Assembly: GCA_035299085.1 (NCBI GenBank)
Contig: DATGXG010000047.1
Span: forward strand, 1-47,766
From: Bacteroidales bacterium
Lineage (GTDB): Bacteria > Bacteroidota > Bacteroidia > Bacteroidales > UBA10428
DNA length: 47,766 nt
Direction: 5' to 3'
The position numbers and the translations under genes are program-made. Positions within the stretch are counted from its first letter, which is position 1. Every line of letters begins with the position of its first letter. The notes under the pieces were generated by a model. That model did no database searches, had not been told where the DNA came from, and was given only the letters and a program-made list of their open reading frames with translations. Below, piece by piece: positions 17,700 through 26,739 of the stretch.

Positions 17700-20525
17700 T
17701 TATCCCCATCGGGTTGTATTGATACTTCTTATTTTATTTGCATCCTCCAGCGCTTTTAAAAGCGTTTTTATTTCATCCTTAACGAGGCTGATCGACTTGT
17801 CGATTAAAGGCTGCGATGAAGGATTGGTATAGACAGCAATGGCATTATCGATAATTGCTTTTGTCGCTGGATCGGTAAGAATAGGCACGTAATCCCACAC
17901 TTTCTGAAAATACACCGATATGGGTGTATTTTTATTTGCCACAGCATCCAGAATATTTTCCACCGATTGTTTTACAGCCTGTTGAATGATTTCCAGGTTA
18001 TTGACATGATTACCCGCATTCCATTCCAGCGTGGTATCGCCGGAAAGACTCCATGACATGCCTTTGTTATTTTTTACGGGAACACCTTTTTTCCCATTGC
18101 TCTGGTATGTATTTAAAAAATCGTGAATGGCTTTGGCTGCAAGACCTGCAATTTGTTTCCGGCCACCATGGTCCGTGTCTTCCATAATTCCTTTCAGCAC
18201 TCTGTAAAAAACATGGACTGGGACGGTATCATCCAGATTCAAATGCTTGCCCGCAAGGTACCAATGGGTTTCCGTCACTTCATATTTGGCCAGTTCCTTT
18301 TTAACTTCAGATAAAGCAAGAGCACCTGCTGCAACTTTTTCGAATAGTTTATCACCCGCATCATTTATTTTACCATTGGTGATTACATTGTCAATGAATT
18401 TATTCATGACAATTTCCTTATTGATTAAATGCCCTGCCGAAAAAGCATCGGTCAGAAAATGATCGCCAAATGCGTTAATAGGATACACCTGGTCGAAAGG
18501 CATTCCACTTCTTGCGGCATCTATTGCTTGTTTATGATAGTATTCCCACTCGGTCCTGTTATTTTTTTGTGCGGAAGAAACTCCGGCAGGTGGCGGAGCA
18601 AAATGTGAATTATTCAGCAAAGCTAGATCGATATAGCGCCTTCCTATTCCAATTGTATTGTCTCCCCAGTCTTTATTCGGAACACCTTCAATATATCTTC
18701 CCAGGTGCAGGACAGTGCTCCTGTAATGTGCTTCGTCCTTCTCAACCAGTTTCTTAACTCGTAACAATTCCGAAGCAGGAGCCTTTTTAAAATCTTCGTA
18801 CTTGTCATATAAATCTCCCATTGTAATAATTTGCCCATAAGTGAAGGCAACCGTGTTGATGTTGAATGTCGTGGAAGGCTGCAGGGCCGCAACATTTGCC
18901 AACGGACCGGAATGCGCGTTATCAATAAATTCTCCGAACAAAGCATGTTCTCCGGTATCGTAAAAAGGATGACTGAAGTTGTCAATTATACTTTGTGCAT
19001 TTGCAATAGCGGACATGGCAAACAATGTAGCTTCTGCATTTCTTCGGTTAACGAGCACGGGCAGATCAACCAACTTCCCTTCTTTTTTCGCCTTCGTCCA
19101 TTTCTTAATTTCCGAAGGAACGTCTTCATACCTTTTTTGATTCAGCACTTTTAAAAGAGTGGAGTCATTGAAATTACCGCTGCCTACATTGTATGTGAAA
19201 CTGACCAATGCATCTACCTGGTTCTGGTTCAATTCAACTTTTACATGATCATTAATCGTATCTTCAAATTGCTTTATTTTCTGCATTAATAAATCGGTTG
19301 CCTTATCCTCGGAAATACCCTCTTTAAATTGGTTTTCCGATTCTTCTCCATTGCATGACCCCTGATGCAGCAGTGTACCATAACCAATTGTGCAGTTACC
19401 GGCAGGATCGTTATACATTTGTGAACGAAAGCCTTCAAGTTTTTTAATGAGATCAATACCGTGCTTCGAGGTTTTCCATGGACGGGAAGTATCGGCTTCA
19501 AGACTCCTTGACACAGTAAGCGATTGCAGAGTGCTTACGGGAAGAACCGTAGTGGCCATGGAATTATAAAGACTTTGCGCAAAGTTTAACTCGTCCGAAC
19601 TGATCGTCAGTGATCGCTGACCCTGGATTACCGGTGAGCTGTCTTTCACAAAATCAAAATTTTCAAAATTGATTGACGAAACATAGGATGACAGAAGGGG
19701 TATTTTACCAAAGACCGATTTTACCGTATCATTCATCAGGTTGACGGTTCTCCGATAAGCCCCAGTTACGGATGTTTCAAAATTTTGTCCGCTTTTCCAT
19801 GCACTCCAGAAGAAAAACATGGTTGGCTCAGGCAAATAATTATTCCTGATTGCGCCTGAGGAAACTTTGGCTCCTGCATCCAACCATGCTTTATTCAAAG
19901 TTGATCCCACACAGTTCATCATATATACACTGCGTATATTCAAAGGTGCACCATTGGCTGTTTTAATACTGGCGATCTTTCCTTCATCGACACCATCACC
20001 GTCTGAAAGTGCAATGTATTTGTCGGAACCGTGGGTGAGTATAAAGAGGTCAATGATATTTTTCTCTTTCGAAAGTCTGATAAGTGTGTCTTCTAATTGC
20101 TGAAAAGTGGCTGATCCATTTCTCAGCACAATCACATCTCCAAACAAAGCGGGTTTGGCAGATGAATACCTGTTAATGGTGAGTTCAGCCGTTTCAAGCA
20201 AATTATCCGTAAGACTTTTGAATTTTTCATTGAGGTAACCTGCTACTTTTTGTTTAATGATCTCCGGCACAGAATTCACGTGCAGGGCAACCAGCAATTT
20301 GTCGACCAGTTGCGGAAGACCTAAATCAACCCCGCCATTTTCCATGAGTACAACAAGCACGCGATTTTGTACAGTAAAAGGTGCTGACCACTCAAAGGAT
20401 TTAGAAATGGAATAACTGTTGTCCCCGGACGGCCCGGGCGCATGGGTCAGCGCGTTCTGATGTCTCTTTTTGGTACGGGTGAATTGCTCGAGGTATTCAT
20501 CCATTTCAATAAATCGATTTTCCAC
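17700..20525 (-). CDS. Caspase-like + GH24 lysozyme + PLC/nuclease-like multidomain protein
   Basis: This 941-aa protein has no signal peptide. It starts at a GTG codon with AGGTGA just upstream, giving MENRFIEMD as in the next gene. Residues about 50-270 look like a clan CD (caspase/CHAT-like) peptidase: H165 in I-L-T-H-G-S and C205 in M-M-N-C-V-G, each after a hydrophobic strand. Residues 353-502 are a GH24 lysozyme with E364, D373 and T379, closely related to that in the 676-aa protein. Residues about 515-860 contain H689, D693 and H699 in D-H-F-L-T-D-A-F-S-A-G-H, plus H527 and H641. This resembles helical metal enzymes of the zinc phospholipase C / S1-P1 nuclease type, a weaker inference. 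The tail is helical. It is 24 bp upstream of the 676-aa gene. Confidence 0.75.
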   Translation of the reverse strand: MENRFIEMDEYLEQFTRTKKRHQNALTHAPGPSGDNSYSISKSFEWSAPFTVQNRVLVVLMENGGVDLGLPQLVDKLLVALHVNSVPEIIKQKVAGYLNEKFKSLTDNLLETAELTINRYSSAKPALFGDVIVLRNGSATFQQLEDTLIRLSKEKNIIDLFILTHGSDKYIALSDGDGVDEGKIASIKTANGAPLNIRSVYMMNCVGSTLNKAWLDAGAKVSSGAIRNNYLPEPTMFFFWSAWKSGQNFETSVTGAYRRTVNLMNDTVKSVFGKIPLLSSYVSSINFENFDFVKDSSPVIQGQRSLTISSDELNFAQSLYNSMATTVLPVSTLQSLTVSRSLEADTSRPWKTSKHGIDLIKKLEGFRSQMYNDPAGNCTIGYGTLLHQGSCNGEESENQFKEGISEDKATDLLMQKIKQFEDTINDHVKVELNQNQVDALVSFTYNVGSGNFNDSTLLKVLNQKRYEDVPSEIKKWTKAKKEGKLVDLPVLVNRRNAEATLFAMSAIANAQSIIDNFSHPFYDTGEHALFGEFIDNAHSGPLANVAALQPSTTFNINTVAFTYGQIITMGDLYDKYEDFKKAPASELLRVKKLVEKDEAHYRSTVLHLGRYIEGVPNKDWGDNTIGIGRRYIDLALLNNSHFAPPPAGVSSAQKNNRTEWEYYHKQAIDAARSGMPFDQVYPINAFGDHFLTDAFSAGHLINKEIVMNKFIDNVITNGKINDAGDKLFEKVAAGALALSEVKKELAKYEVTETHWYLAGKHLNLDDTVPVHVFYRVLKGIMEDTDHGGRKQIAGLAAKAIHDFLNTYQSNGKKGVPVKNNKGMSWSLSGDTTLEWNAGNHVNNLEIIQQAVKQSVENILDAVANKNTPISVYFQKVWDYVPILTDPATKAIIDNAIAVYTNPSSQPLIDKSISLVKDEIKTLLKALEDANKIRSINTTRWG

Positions 20526-20553
20526 GTCACCTGTATTAATTGGTTATTAGATT

Positions 20554-22386
20554 CTATGCCAGCCATTTTATTACCTGGTTTACTATACTGGCAGTCATCA
20601 TTACTCCAAAATTGTTTGTTCCTGATGAATTTGTGATGGAGCCATTATGTATTCCCACAAGGATTTTCTCTCCTTTACTATTGTCATTCTTCCAGATCGG
20701 AGACCCGGATTGCCCTTCGCCGGTATCCATCGTATGCAAAAAGACAGGATCATCATTGGGGAAAGCCTGGATCATTCCCATAGCTCTCCATTGTTTTCCC
20801 AACTGGGTATTGGGAAGGTCATGCGGGTAGCCTGCTGTTTCTACAGGTACACCTTTAATAATGTCGGGAACGAGCGTGGTCATATGCGTGTTTCCCCCTG
20901 TAGCCGGGTCACCGAAATGCCCTAAGGGTTGATTATTAAGTAAACCGAATTTTTTGAATCCGATATCTTCATTCAGCACAATGACAGCAAAGTCATTATG
21001 CCTGTTATTTACGTTTTGAGCAGATGACCATGCCGGAAGAATTAAATACTTTGTCGTGATATAAGACCCGAATGGCTCATTTCCCACACCGTTGGATCCT
21101 GGCGTTATTTTTACTTTGACTGCCTTTTGCCATTCGTGCTTATTGGTTCCTCTTGTGTCGATAAAATTTTCCACCACATGGGCAGCCGTCAGAATATGAC
21201 GGGGACCTATGAGCAAGCCGGTTCCCGGAACAAAGGCTATTTCATTGCCCGTATCAGGATGTTTGAAGGTCGGTTCTATTTTGCATATCCAACGGAAAGG
21301 TATGGCAGCAGTATCGTTTACGACCGTTCGATCATCCGGCTGATTGACATTTTTACCCAACGATAAACCGGACTGCTCATTGTTTCCATCATCCAGGATG
21401 GCAGTTGGGTTTATATCCTCACTTTGAGATTTTGAAGCTTCTCTGGCATCATCCGCCATTTTTTTTGCATTGTCGACAATGGAATGTTGAATGTCGCTGG
21501 CTTTTTGCCTGATTTCATCCATATCCTGAATAAACTCTTCATTGCCGGTTTTAAGATCAGGAACAACTTTATTGCCGGTTGTATTCTTTATCTTGTTTTT
21601 GCTTTCTTCCTCATAATCGAATAACCGGTCAAAATCGGAAAAACGGTTATCCAGTTCCATGGTTCCCATGTCATACGCATTGGCATATTGCATACTTTGT
21701 GCAATGCGGTCAAATATGGCATGTTCATTTTTAAATTCAGGTTGTGGCGTCTCTTCACTTTGCTTTTTTGAAGTTGTTTGCGGAGGGCGGGAATTGGGGT
21801 TATTCAATTGATCGCGGGTAACTGTTTGCCGGGTTACCGGGTCATAAAGTTTTTCCCCGTTCAGAATGGATTTCATATCAGCCAGCAATTCATCTTCCGA
21901 TATTTTAGGCTTCTTTTCCTCGTCAACATACACGACAGCCACCGGTTCTTCAGCAGATGTTGCGGAAGCATAAACAGGAGCGGCTGTACTTTCTGAATTA
22001 TTGCCTTCCCTGAGGGGATTCAACACATCCACCTGAAGATCGCTTACCGGATTGCTTTCAACCGGCGGGACCATTTCAAAAGAAACATCGGTTATATCCG
22101 CTGGTTGCCAGCCGGTTGAAGCCATGCTTTTGGAAACCACATACTCTTCAAACCGGGGTTCTTCAACAGAACTTTGTACCACATATTCTTCAAGGGGCTT
22201 TGTATCCTGAACAAGTACTTCGCCATTGTCAAAACTTTTTGATACAACAAGAGCCTTGTTTTTATGATGATGAAATCTGTCATGAAACTTATATGTTCTT
22301 TCCTGCGGAGGTTTGCCATAGTAAGTGGCTATCATGTCGTCATACGAAGTGACTTTTTTTCTTGTCTTCTTCATAACTGGTTGCAA
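20554..22386 (-). CDS. Trypsin/V8-like serine protease with long leader
   Basis: This 610-aa protein has a C-terminal S1B-type protease domain (about 362-610) with the complete triad: H403 in L-T-A-A-H-V-V, D465 in H-N-D-F-A-V-I and S560 in G-E-G-Q-S-G-S-P. The first 360 residues are polar, rich in E, S, P and N, and probably unstructured, with no signal peptide. Inside this leader the segment L-D-N-R-F-S-D-F-D (245-253) resembles the MENRFIEMD start of the two lysozyme proteins; an internal Met243 just before it could be an alternative start. It follows the 245-aa protein gene with no gap and precedes the 941-aa gene by 28 bp. The leader may be an inhibitory or targeting region removed by proteolysis. 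Confidence 0.85.
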   Translation of the reverse strand: MQPVMKKTRKKVTSYDDMIATYYGKPPQERTYKFHDRFHHHKNKALVVSKSFDNGEVLVQDTKPLEEYVVQSSVEEPRFEEYVVSKSMASTGWQPADITDVSFEMVPPVESNPVSDLQVDVLNPLREGNNSESTAAPVYASATSAEEPVAVVYVDEEKKPKISEDELLADMKSILNGEKLYDPVTRQTVTRDQLNNPNSRPPQTTSKKQSEETPQPEFKNEHAIFDRIAQSMQYANAYDMGTMELDNRFSDFDRLFDYEEESKNKIKNTTGNKVVPDLKTGNEEFIQDMDEIRQKASDIQHSIVDNAKKMADDAREASKSQSEDINPTAILDDGNNEQSGLSLGKNVNQPDDRTVVNDTAAIPFRWICKIEPTFKHPDTGNEIAFVPGTGLLIGPRHILTAAHVVENFIDTRGTNKHEWQKAVKVKITPGSNGVGNEPFGSYITTKYLILPAWSSAQNVNNRHNDFAVIVLNEDIGFKKFGLLNNQPLGHFGDPATGGNTHMTTLVPDIIKGVPVETAGYPHDLPNTQLGKQWRAMGMIQAFPNDDPVFLHTMDTGEGQSGSPIWKNDNSKGEKILVGIHNGSITNSSGTNNFGVMMTASIVNQVIKWLA

Positions 22387-23124
22387 TTAGACTTTAATGT
22401 TTAATTTCATAATGGCAAATGGATCAAACGTTATCACAAGTTCATTGGTATTGCTGATGCCATGGGATTTGTCAAGCTGTATTTCAATTTTATCTTCGCC
22501 GTGGGACCTGACTTCAGCCAACGCCTGATTCACCACCGCCACCGGTTTGAATTTCGGATCTACTGCAAGGTTTTTTCCGGATACAACCAGGATCGGTTTT
22601 TTATTATCATCCACTGAAAGGCTAACTGATTTTACAATGGGTGGATTTGTATTTCTTCTCGATTTCTGGATTTGGTTGGCTAGCCGGGTATAATCAATTG
22701 TGTTGTCAGAGGCTTTACCCAGGTCGACTTGTTTGTTTTCGATTTGTTTAATGTCGTCAACTGACGTAACACCCATTTTCCGCAGCTGCTTTTTAGTTTT
22801 TTTGTCGACATCAATATCATCTATATTGATATCCTTTTTCAATCCCGGTATCTTACTCGTAGCTCTCACCTGCTGATCCGTGATGGAACCTAATTGTATG
22901 GTCACTTTCGATGCACCTGTTTGTCCGGGTTGGGCAGTTACAAACTTTACCTGCTCACCATCGTAAGTGGGGAAAATATTGATGTCCATCGCCATGTCCT
23001 TTACCGTATAGGTTAAAGGTTTGTTGATGGCTTTAATGGCAAGCGTTTCCCTTGTTTTGTCGAGCTCAACCACAAGAGAGTCGACAAAATCTTCCAGGTT
23101 CCATGCAGTATTTTCAGTTGCCAT
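22387..23124 (-). CDS. Trypco2-like / HhH / TIG-like protein of unknown function
   Basis: This 245-aa protein seems to have three parts. Residues 8-90 (L-E-D-F-V-D-S-L-V-V-E-L-D-K, then a beta segment ending V-T-I-Q-L-G-S-I-T) resemble the trypsin-co-occurring Trypco2 domain described beside trypsin-like proteases in bacterial conflict systems; this is from memory of the family's pattern and needs a profile search. Residues about 100-125 (K-M-G-V-T-S-V-D-D-I) look like a helix-hairpin-helix. Residues 160-245 (P-P-I-V-K-S-V-S-L-S-V to S-G-K-N-L) look like an IPT/TIG immunoglobulin-like fold. It lies directly before the V8-like protease gene, which fits the co-occurrence idea. It overlaps the 89-aa gene by 11 bp. 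Confidence 0.6.
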   Translation of the reverse strand: MATENTAWNLEDFVDSLVVELDKTRETLAIKAINKPLTYTVKDMAMDINIFPTYDGEQVKFVTAQPGQTGASKVTIQLGSITDQQVRATSKIPGLKKDINIDDIDVDKKTKKQLRKMGVTSVDDIKQIENKQVDLGKASDNTIDYTRLANQIQKSRRNTNPPIVKSVSLSVDDNKKPILVVSGKNLAVDPKFKPVAVVNQALAEVRSHGEDKIEIQLDKSHGISNTNELVITFDPFAIMKLNIKV

Positions 23125-23383
23125 CAGTATCGTTTATTTTTTTCATATTCAACGAAATGCTGTGATACAACGGCCGAAATGTAGTAGGCACCCTGTATAT
23201 CGGCGGCACACTTCCAATCCTTATTTTTCCGTTTTCATCCGTGAAAACATCCAGCTCGATTGGCGTGCTTACATCGAAAGCATATATGTAGGAATGAATA
23301 CCCTGATCATCGGTATAGATCTCTCCATTTATATCGATAATGCTTTCGATCATTTTGCTTAATGGTATAAAGGCTTCATCCAT
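23114..23383 (-). CDS. Small conserved-looking protein of unknown function
   Basis: This 89-aa protein was not recognised. It has a short helix (P-L-S-K-M-I-E-S-I-I), then alternating strands around D-I-N-G-E-I-Y-T, P-I-E-L-D-V-F-T-D-E-N-G-K-I-R-I-G and a C-terminal L-Y-H-S-I-S-L-N-M. It is all-beta in look and soluble. It overlaps the 56-aa gene upstream by 8 bp and the 245-aa gene downstream by 11 bp, so it is translated as part of the operon. Tight overlap with both neighbours argues it is a real gene and possibly a partner of the 245-aa protein. Confidence 0.65.
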   Translation of the reverse strand: MDEAFIPLSKMIESIIDINGEIYTDDQGIHSYIYAFDVSTPIELDVFTDENGKIRIGSVPPIYRVPTTFRPLYHSISLNMKKINDTDGN

Positions 23384-23546
23384 TTGGATTGTTTTTTTTC
23401 TTTTCCTGAACCGGCGTAAGCATTACCTTTTCATTGAAGTCAATAGCAAATCCCTGGAAAGAATATTCGGACGAGGGTTTGCCGGTTTCTTCCTTTTCAT
23501 CACTGTCCCAGGCCTCGCTATAGGATTGCGAATACGTGTCGTACAT
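23376..23546 (-). CDS. 56-aa small protein of unknown function
   Basis: A 56-codon frame starts with ATG at 23546, only 2 bp after the stop of the 711-aa gene, and its TGA overlaps the start of the 89-aa gene. It reads M-Y-D-T-Y-S-Q-S-Y-S-E-A-W-D, an acidic stretch, then F-A-I-D-F-N-E-K-V and a lysine/asparagine-rich tail. Position without any free intergenic space suggests it is translated by coupling. Function unknown. Confidence 0.55.
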   Translation of the reverse strand: MYDTYSQSYSEAWDSDEKEETGKPSSEYSFQGFAIDFNEKVMLTPVQEKKKNNPNG

Positions 23547-23548
23547 AA

Positions 23549-25684
23549 TTAATTCGATTTAATGCCAATGATTCGTGCAGAAACAGGAAGCGGAAACTGG
23601 ATGGTTTCCTCCTCCACTTCCGTAACCACACCGGATTCATTGATGGTTTTTACTTTATTGAGTTTGCACGAAAAAAGCTTCAGCACCGGCCCTACCCATA
23701 TCATTCCCCGCTGAGAAGCCTTACCTTTGAGTTTTGCATGGTAAATACATTCAGACGCGTTGTTTTTCATGAACATTGCATTTTTCAACGGGTCCAATTT
23801 CTCACCGGGCAAAACGGGTTGTTTATCCCAAAGAGTGCACAGCTTATTGAGCTCGTCCATACTGATTTCCAATCCGCCTTTCATGCGGCCTTCCTGCTTA
23901 TCGGTGAGGCTTTCCTTATCATCCGCGCCTTTCAACATTTTTGTAGGCATCAAACCATTGGAATCATGATTGGCAGTAAGCCTGAAATCATATTTCAATG
24001 TCGCATCCAATTCCCACATGTATTTTTTTTGATCGGGATTTTTTTGATTGATCGAATCCAGCAGCGGAGATTCCCATATTTTGTTCCAGAAAGCCCTGTA
24101 TGTTTTCATGTCGGTAAGTTCACGTTCCTCCGATGCGGGCTTGCCCTGCTCTTTCAAAAAATAATTTCCTGCAAAAACAATCTCGGTTGAACCCAGCGCT
24201 TTTATTTCTTTTCCATTTTTGTTTAGCCATCTTATTTCTGTAAATACCATTAAGTTCGTGTTCAGAGGCAGTACGGCAATTTCTTCTTTTGAAAAACTGA
24301 AGGACAACATCGTGCCGGCAGCCACGTTTTTTTGCCTGAATTTTTTTTCCATCAAAGGCTTTGCGCCTTCGGCTTCCTTGAAATAAAATGTAATAATGGC
24401 CTTTGGTAACGGAGATTTCGGGGCAGGCTCAGGTGCATTCAATTTTATTCTTAAAGTAACCGGATTGTTTTTGCTATACACTGTCCTTTTCAATCCGCTC
24501 CAATCCGAAAGATTTCCTGTTTCAAAAGAAACCACGGTGCTGGTGCTGAGTGATGCAGACATGTATGGGTAATCGGATGAATCAATGCTTAAGGAAGAGG
24601 CTTTTGCCGTTTCCGGCCACGGGTTGAACTGAGCGTCTGAAGCCTGCTGTAACAGGGCTGCCAATTGTGCTTTTGCGGCATTTGCCTGTTCACTTTGGCT
24701 TTGTAGAAGCTGCTCAAGGATTCTCCGTTTGTTGGTATCGGCAAGCAGATCGGTTATAAGCTTGTTGTTTTGGGCCTGTTTTTGCAGTTTTTGCTGGTTG
24801 ACTGCCGTGAGCAACTGTGGCAATACCTGAAGTACCGGTCCGGCAAGAGTACCAATCAACGCATCGTCAATACCAAAAATAAAGGGGTGGGAGAATTCCT
24901 CCTGTTCTGCACTTACAAAACGGTTGTCATTCCCATTGACTGAAAGCGAAAGAGACTTAGCACCACTTTTTGAAGCGTCATTTCCGGTAGCCGGCTTGGC
25001 GTCGGGGGTTGAAGTTGGTGTCGTCCCGGTAAGTGCAGGCAATCCATGCAGCAACACATTCAGAATTGTGTTCCACGAACCTGCAGGCAGCAATTTTGTC
25101 AATGGATTTGCTTCTCCATTCACTTTACCCGATCCGTTTTGAGCACCGGCTAACAAATCCTGCACAACAGGAGCCAGCGTTTTTATGATATTCAGGATAT
25201 CTAAGGATTGGGGAGATGAATAATTGCCATTGTTTTTTGACATGTCAACAAAGCGGCAATCTTTAAAATTCATATCTGAACTCGTTGTATCACCTGTCAT
25301 AGCCTCTGCATTTATTAATGAAAGCGATAGTAAATAATCAATGCCAATCGTATTTTTCAATCCTACCGGAACTTTCACCATGCGGGAAAAAGCCGGTGAT
25401 TTCCCTTCGGCATTTTTATAACTGAATAGCTGGGCATAGCAATTATCCCTGTCAAAATAGGAGGAGGGGATCAGTATCTCCTTACTGGTATTCAAAAGAT
25501 AATCCCCACGGTCCTCATGATGCAATGGTGTGCTGTGTCCGACTTCGTCAATCCATTTCAATCCATTTGTCTCAGCAAAGCTTTTTCCCACTTTAATGCG
25601 ATAGAATGGATTGGTACCTGTATCAACCCGGAACCTTGCTCCTTTTTTTTCAAAGGCAATAAATTCAAGAATGGCTAGAGCCAT
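23549..25684 (-). CDS. Large protein of unknown function (711 aa)
   Basis: This 711-aa soluble protein was not recognised. Its N-terminal part (1-120) is beta-rich, with F-Y-R-I-K-V-G-K-S-F-A-E. A middle region (about 280-360) is predicted long-helical or coiled, rich in Q, L and A (Q-Q-K-L-Q-K-Q-A-Q-N-N, then L-E-Q-L-L-Q-S-Q-S-E). A later beta-rich region (about 385-500) contains P-V-T-L-R-I-K-L and A-I-I-T-F-Y-F-K, possibly immunoglobulin-like. The C-terminal third is mixed. No signal peptide or catalytic motif was seen. It contains K-S-L-S-L-S-V-N and A-S-S-L-S-I-D-S, short motifs echoed in its neighbours. It could be a structural or carrier component; this is a guess from context. Confidence 0.6.
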   Translation of the reverse strand: MALAILEFIAFEKKGARFRVDTGTNPFYRIKVGKSFAETNGLKWIDEVGHSTPLHHEDRGDYLLNTSKEILIPSSYFDRDNCYAQLFSYKNAEGKSPAFSRMVKVPVGLKNTIGIDYLLSLSLINAEAMTGDTTSSDMNFKDCRFVDMSKNNGNYSSPQSLDILNIIKTLAPVVQDLLAGAQNGSGKVNGEANPLTKLLPAGSWNTILNVLLHGLPALTGTTPTSTPDAKPATGNDASKSGAKSLSLSVNGNDNRFVSAEQEEFSHPFIFGIDDALIGTLAGPVLQVLPQLLTAVNQQKLQKQAQNNKLITDLLADTNKRRILEQLLQSQSEQANAAKAQLAALLQQASDAQFNPWPETAKASSLSIDSSDYPYMSASLSTSTVVSFETGNLSDWSGLKRTVYSKNNPVTLRIKLNAPEPAPKSPLPKAIITFYFKEAEGAKPLMEKKFRQKNVAAGTMLSFSFSKEEIAVLPLNTNLMVFTEIRWLNKNGKEIKALGSTEIVFAGNYFLKEQGKPASEERELTDMKTYRAFWNKIWESPLLDSINQKNPDQKKYMWELDATLKYDFRLTANHDSNGLMPTKMLKGADDKESLTDKQEGRMKGGLEISMDELNKLCTLWDKQPVLPGEKLDPLKNAMFMKNNASECIYHAKLKGKASQRGMIWVGPVLKLFSCKLNKVKTINESGVVTEVEEETIQFPLPVSARIIGIKSN

Positions 25685-25695
25685 ATTTCTTTAAT

Positions 25696-26721
25696 TTATT
25701 TTACTCCGGCCGGTACACCTCCAGCGGGTAACTGGCCCTGTTGCGGTTTCAGTGCAGCCACACCCCCATCGGCATACATATTTGCAAAATTGTCAAGCTT
25801 AAAGTAATCGGTCTTGAATTTAATATTTACGTGACCTTTGAGTGTTGCAGACAGGTCGTCCGTTGCCTTTTTATCTGAGGAGTTCACCTGAATATTGGTA
25901 TTGGTCATATTCATGCTGCCGCTTGGACCGCCGAATATTGATCCCATCAATCCCCCGCCATATTCCAGGTCAACCGATGTGACATTCACGTTCTGATCGT
26001 CGTGATGCGCCTTACTTTCTCTCGTGGCATGCATGGTGAATTCGACAGCGGCATCAATTTCGCCTTTTTCCACTACCAGTCTGGTCACGCCCATCAGTAA
26101 AACTTCACGCAAGGCAGCCCTGTGCTCTTTAGCCATTTCAATTTTTGCATCAATGATGTGCTTCTTCACTTCGGCATCCTCCATGTCAGCTTTTTCATTG
26201 TCTGCATTGACTAATTCCATAGATCCGTCAGGCTTCTTTGTCAGATTGTATTTATCAGGATGTTTTTCAATTAGTTTGCCAAACGTATCATCATCCTTCA
26301 CTTTTTTTATAAATTCGGCTGAAGACTTGGTAGCTTCTTTCATCAGCTTAATGTAACTGTCCGTTTGCACTTTCATTACATGAAGGTTGGCATCAAAGAC
26401 AGCTTTCAGTAAATCTGCCACAAACTTCGGAAAATCAACAGAATCAACCAGTTCTTTAAAGGACCTGGTATCTCCGCCAAATGAAGGGTCATAACCTTTA
26501 TAACCCATTTCCTTGCCACTGTCGGTTGCCATGGATTGTGACACACCCCGTTTACTCATTTCCTTCACCATGTACTCATCTACAAGCGACCGGTATAAAT
26601 TTTTCTGATCCTCAACCGGCAATGTGCTGAATGACTGGCTTCTGGAAAGAACCTGTTTCGCTTTATCCCGGGCATATTCTTTTATGGAAGGCATTACTTC
26701 CGTCAAGGTCATTTCATTCAT
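25696..26721 (-). CDS. Protein of unknown function (341 aa)
   Basis: This 341-aa soluble protein was not recognised. It is helix-rich up to about residue 230 (L-K-A-V-F-D-A-N-L-H-V-M-K-V-Q-T-D-S-Y-I-K-L-M-K), followed by a beta-rich part with T-R-L-V-V-E-K-G-E-I-D-A-A-V-E-F, a G-rich loop (Y-G-G-G-L-M-G-S-I-F-G-G) and strand-like L-K-G-H-V-N-I-K-F-K-T-D-Y-F-K-L. There is no signal peptide. It begins 18 bp after the 655-aa gene and ends 11 bp before the 711-aa gene. The helix-then-sheet layout would suit an assembly component, but no family is proposed. Confidence 0.6.
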   Translation of the reverse strand: MNEMTLTEVMPSIKEYARDKAKQVLSRSQSFSTLPVEDQKNLYRSLVDEYMVKEMSKRGVSQSMATDSGKEMGYKGYDPSFGGDTRSFKELVDSVDFPKFVADLLKAVFDANLHVMKVQTDSYIKLMKEATKSSAEFIKKVKDDDTFGKLIEKHPDKYNLTKKPDGSMELVNADNEKADMEDAEVKKHIIDAKIEMAKEHRAALREVLLMGVTRLVVEKGEIDAAVEFTMHATRESKAHHDDQNVNVTSVDLEYGGGLMGSIFGGPSGSMNMTNTNIQVNSSDKKATDDLSATLKGHVNIKFKTDYFKLDNFANMYADGGVAALKPQQGQLPAGGVPAGVK

Positions 26722-26739
26722 AGAGGTTAGTTTTTTGAA

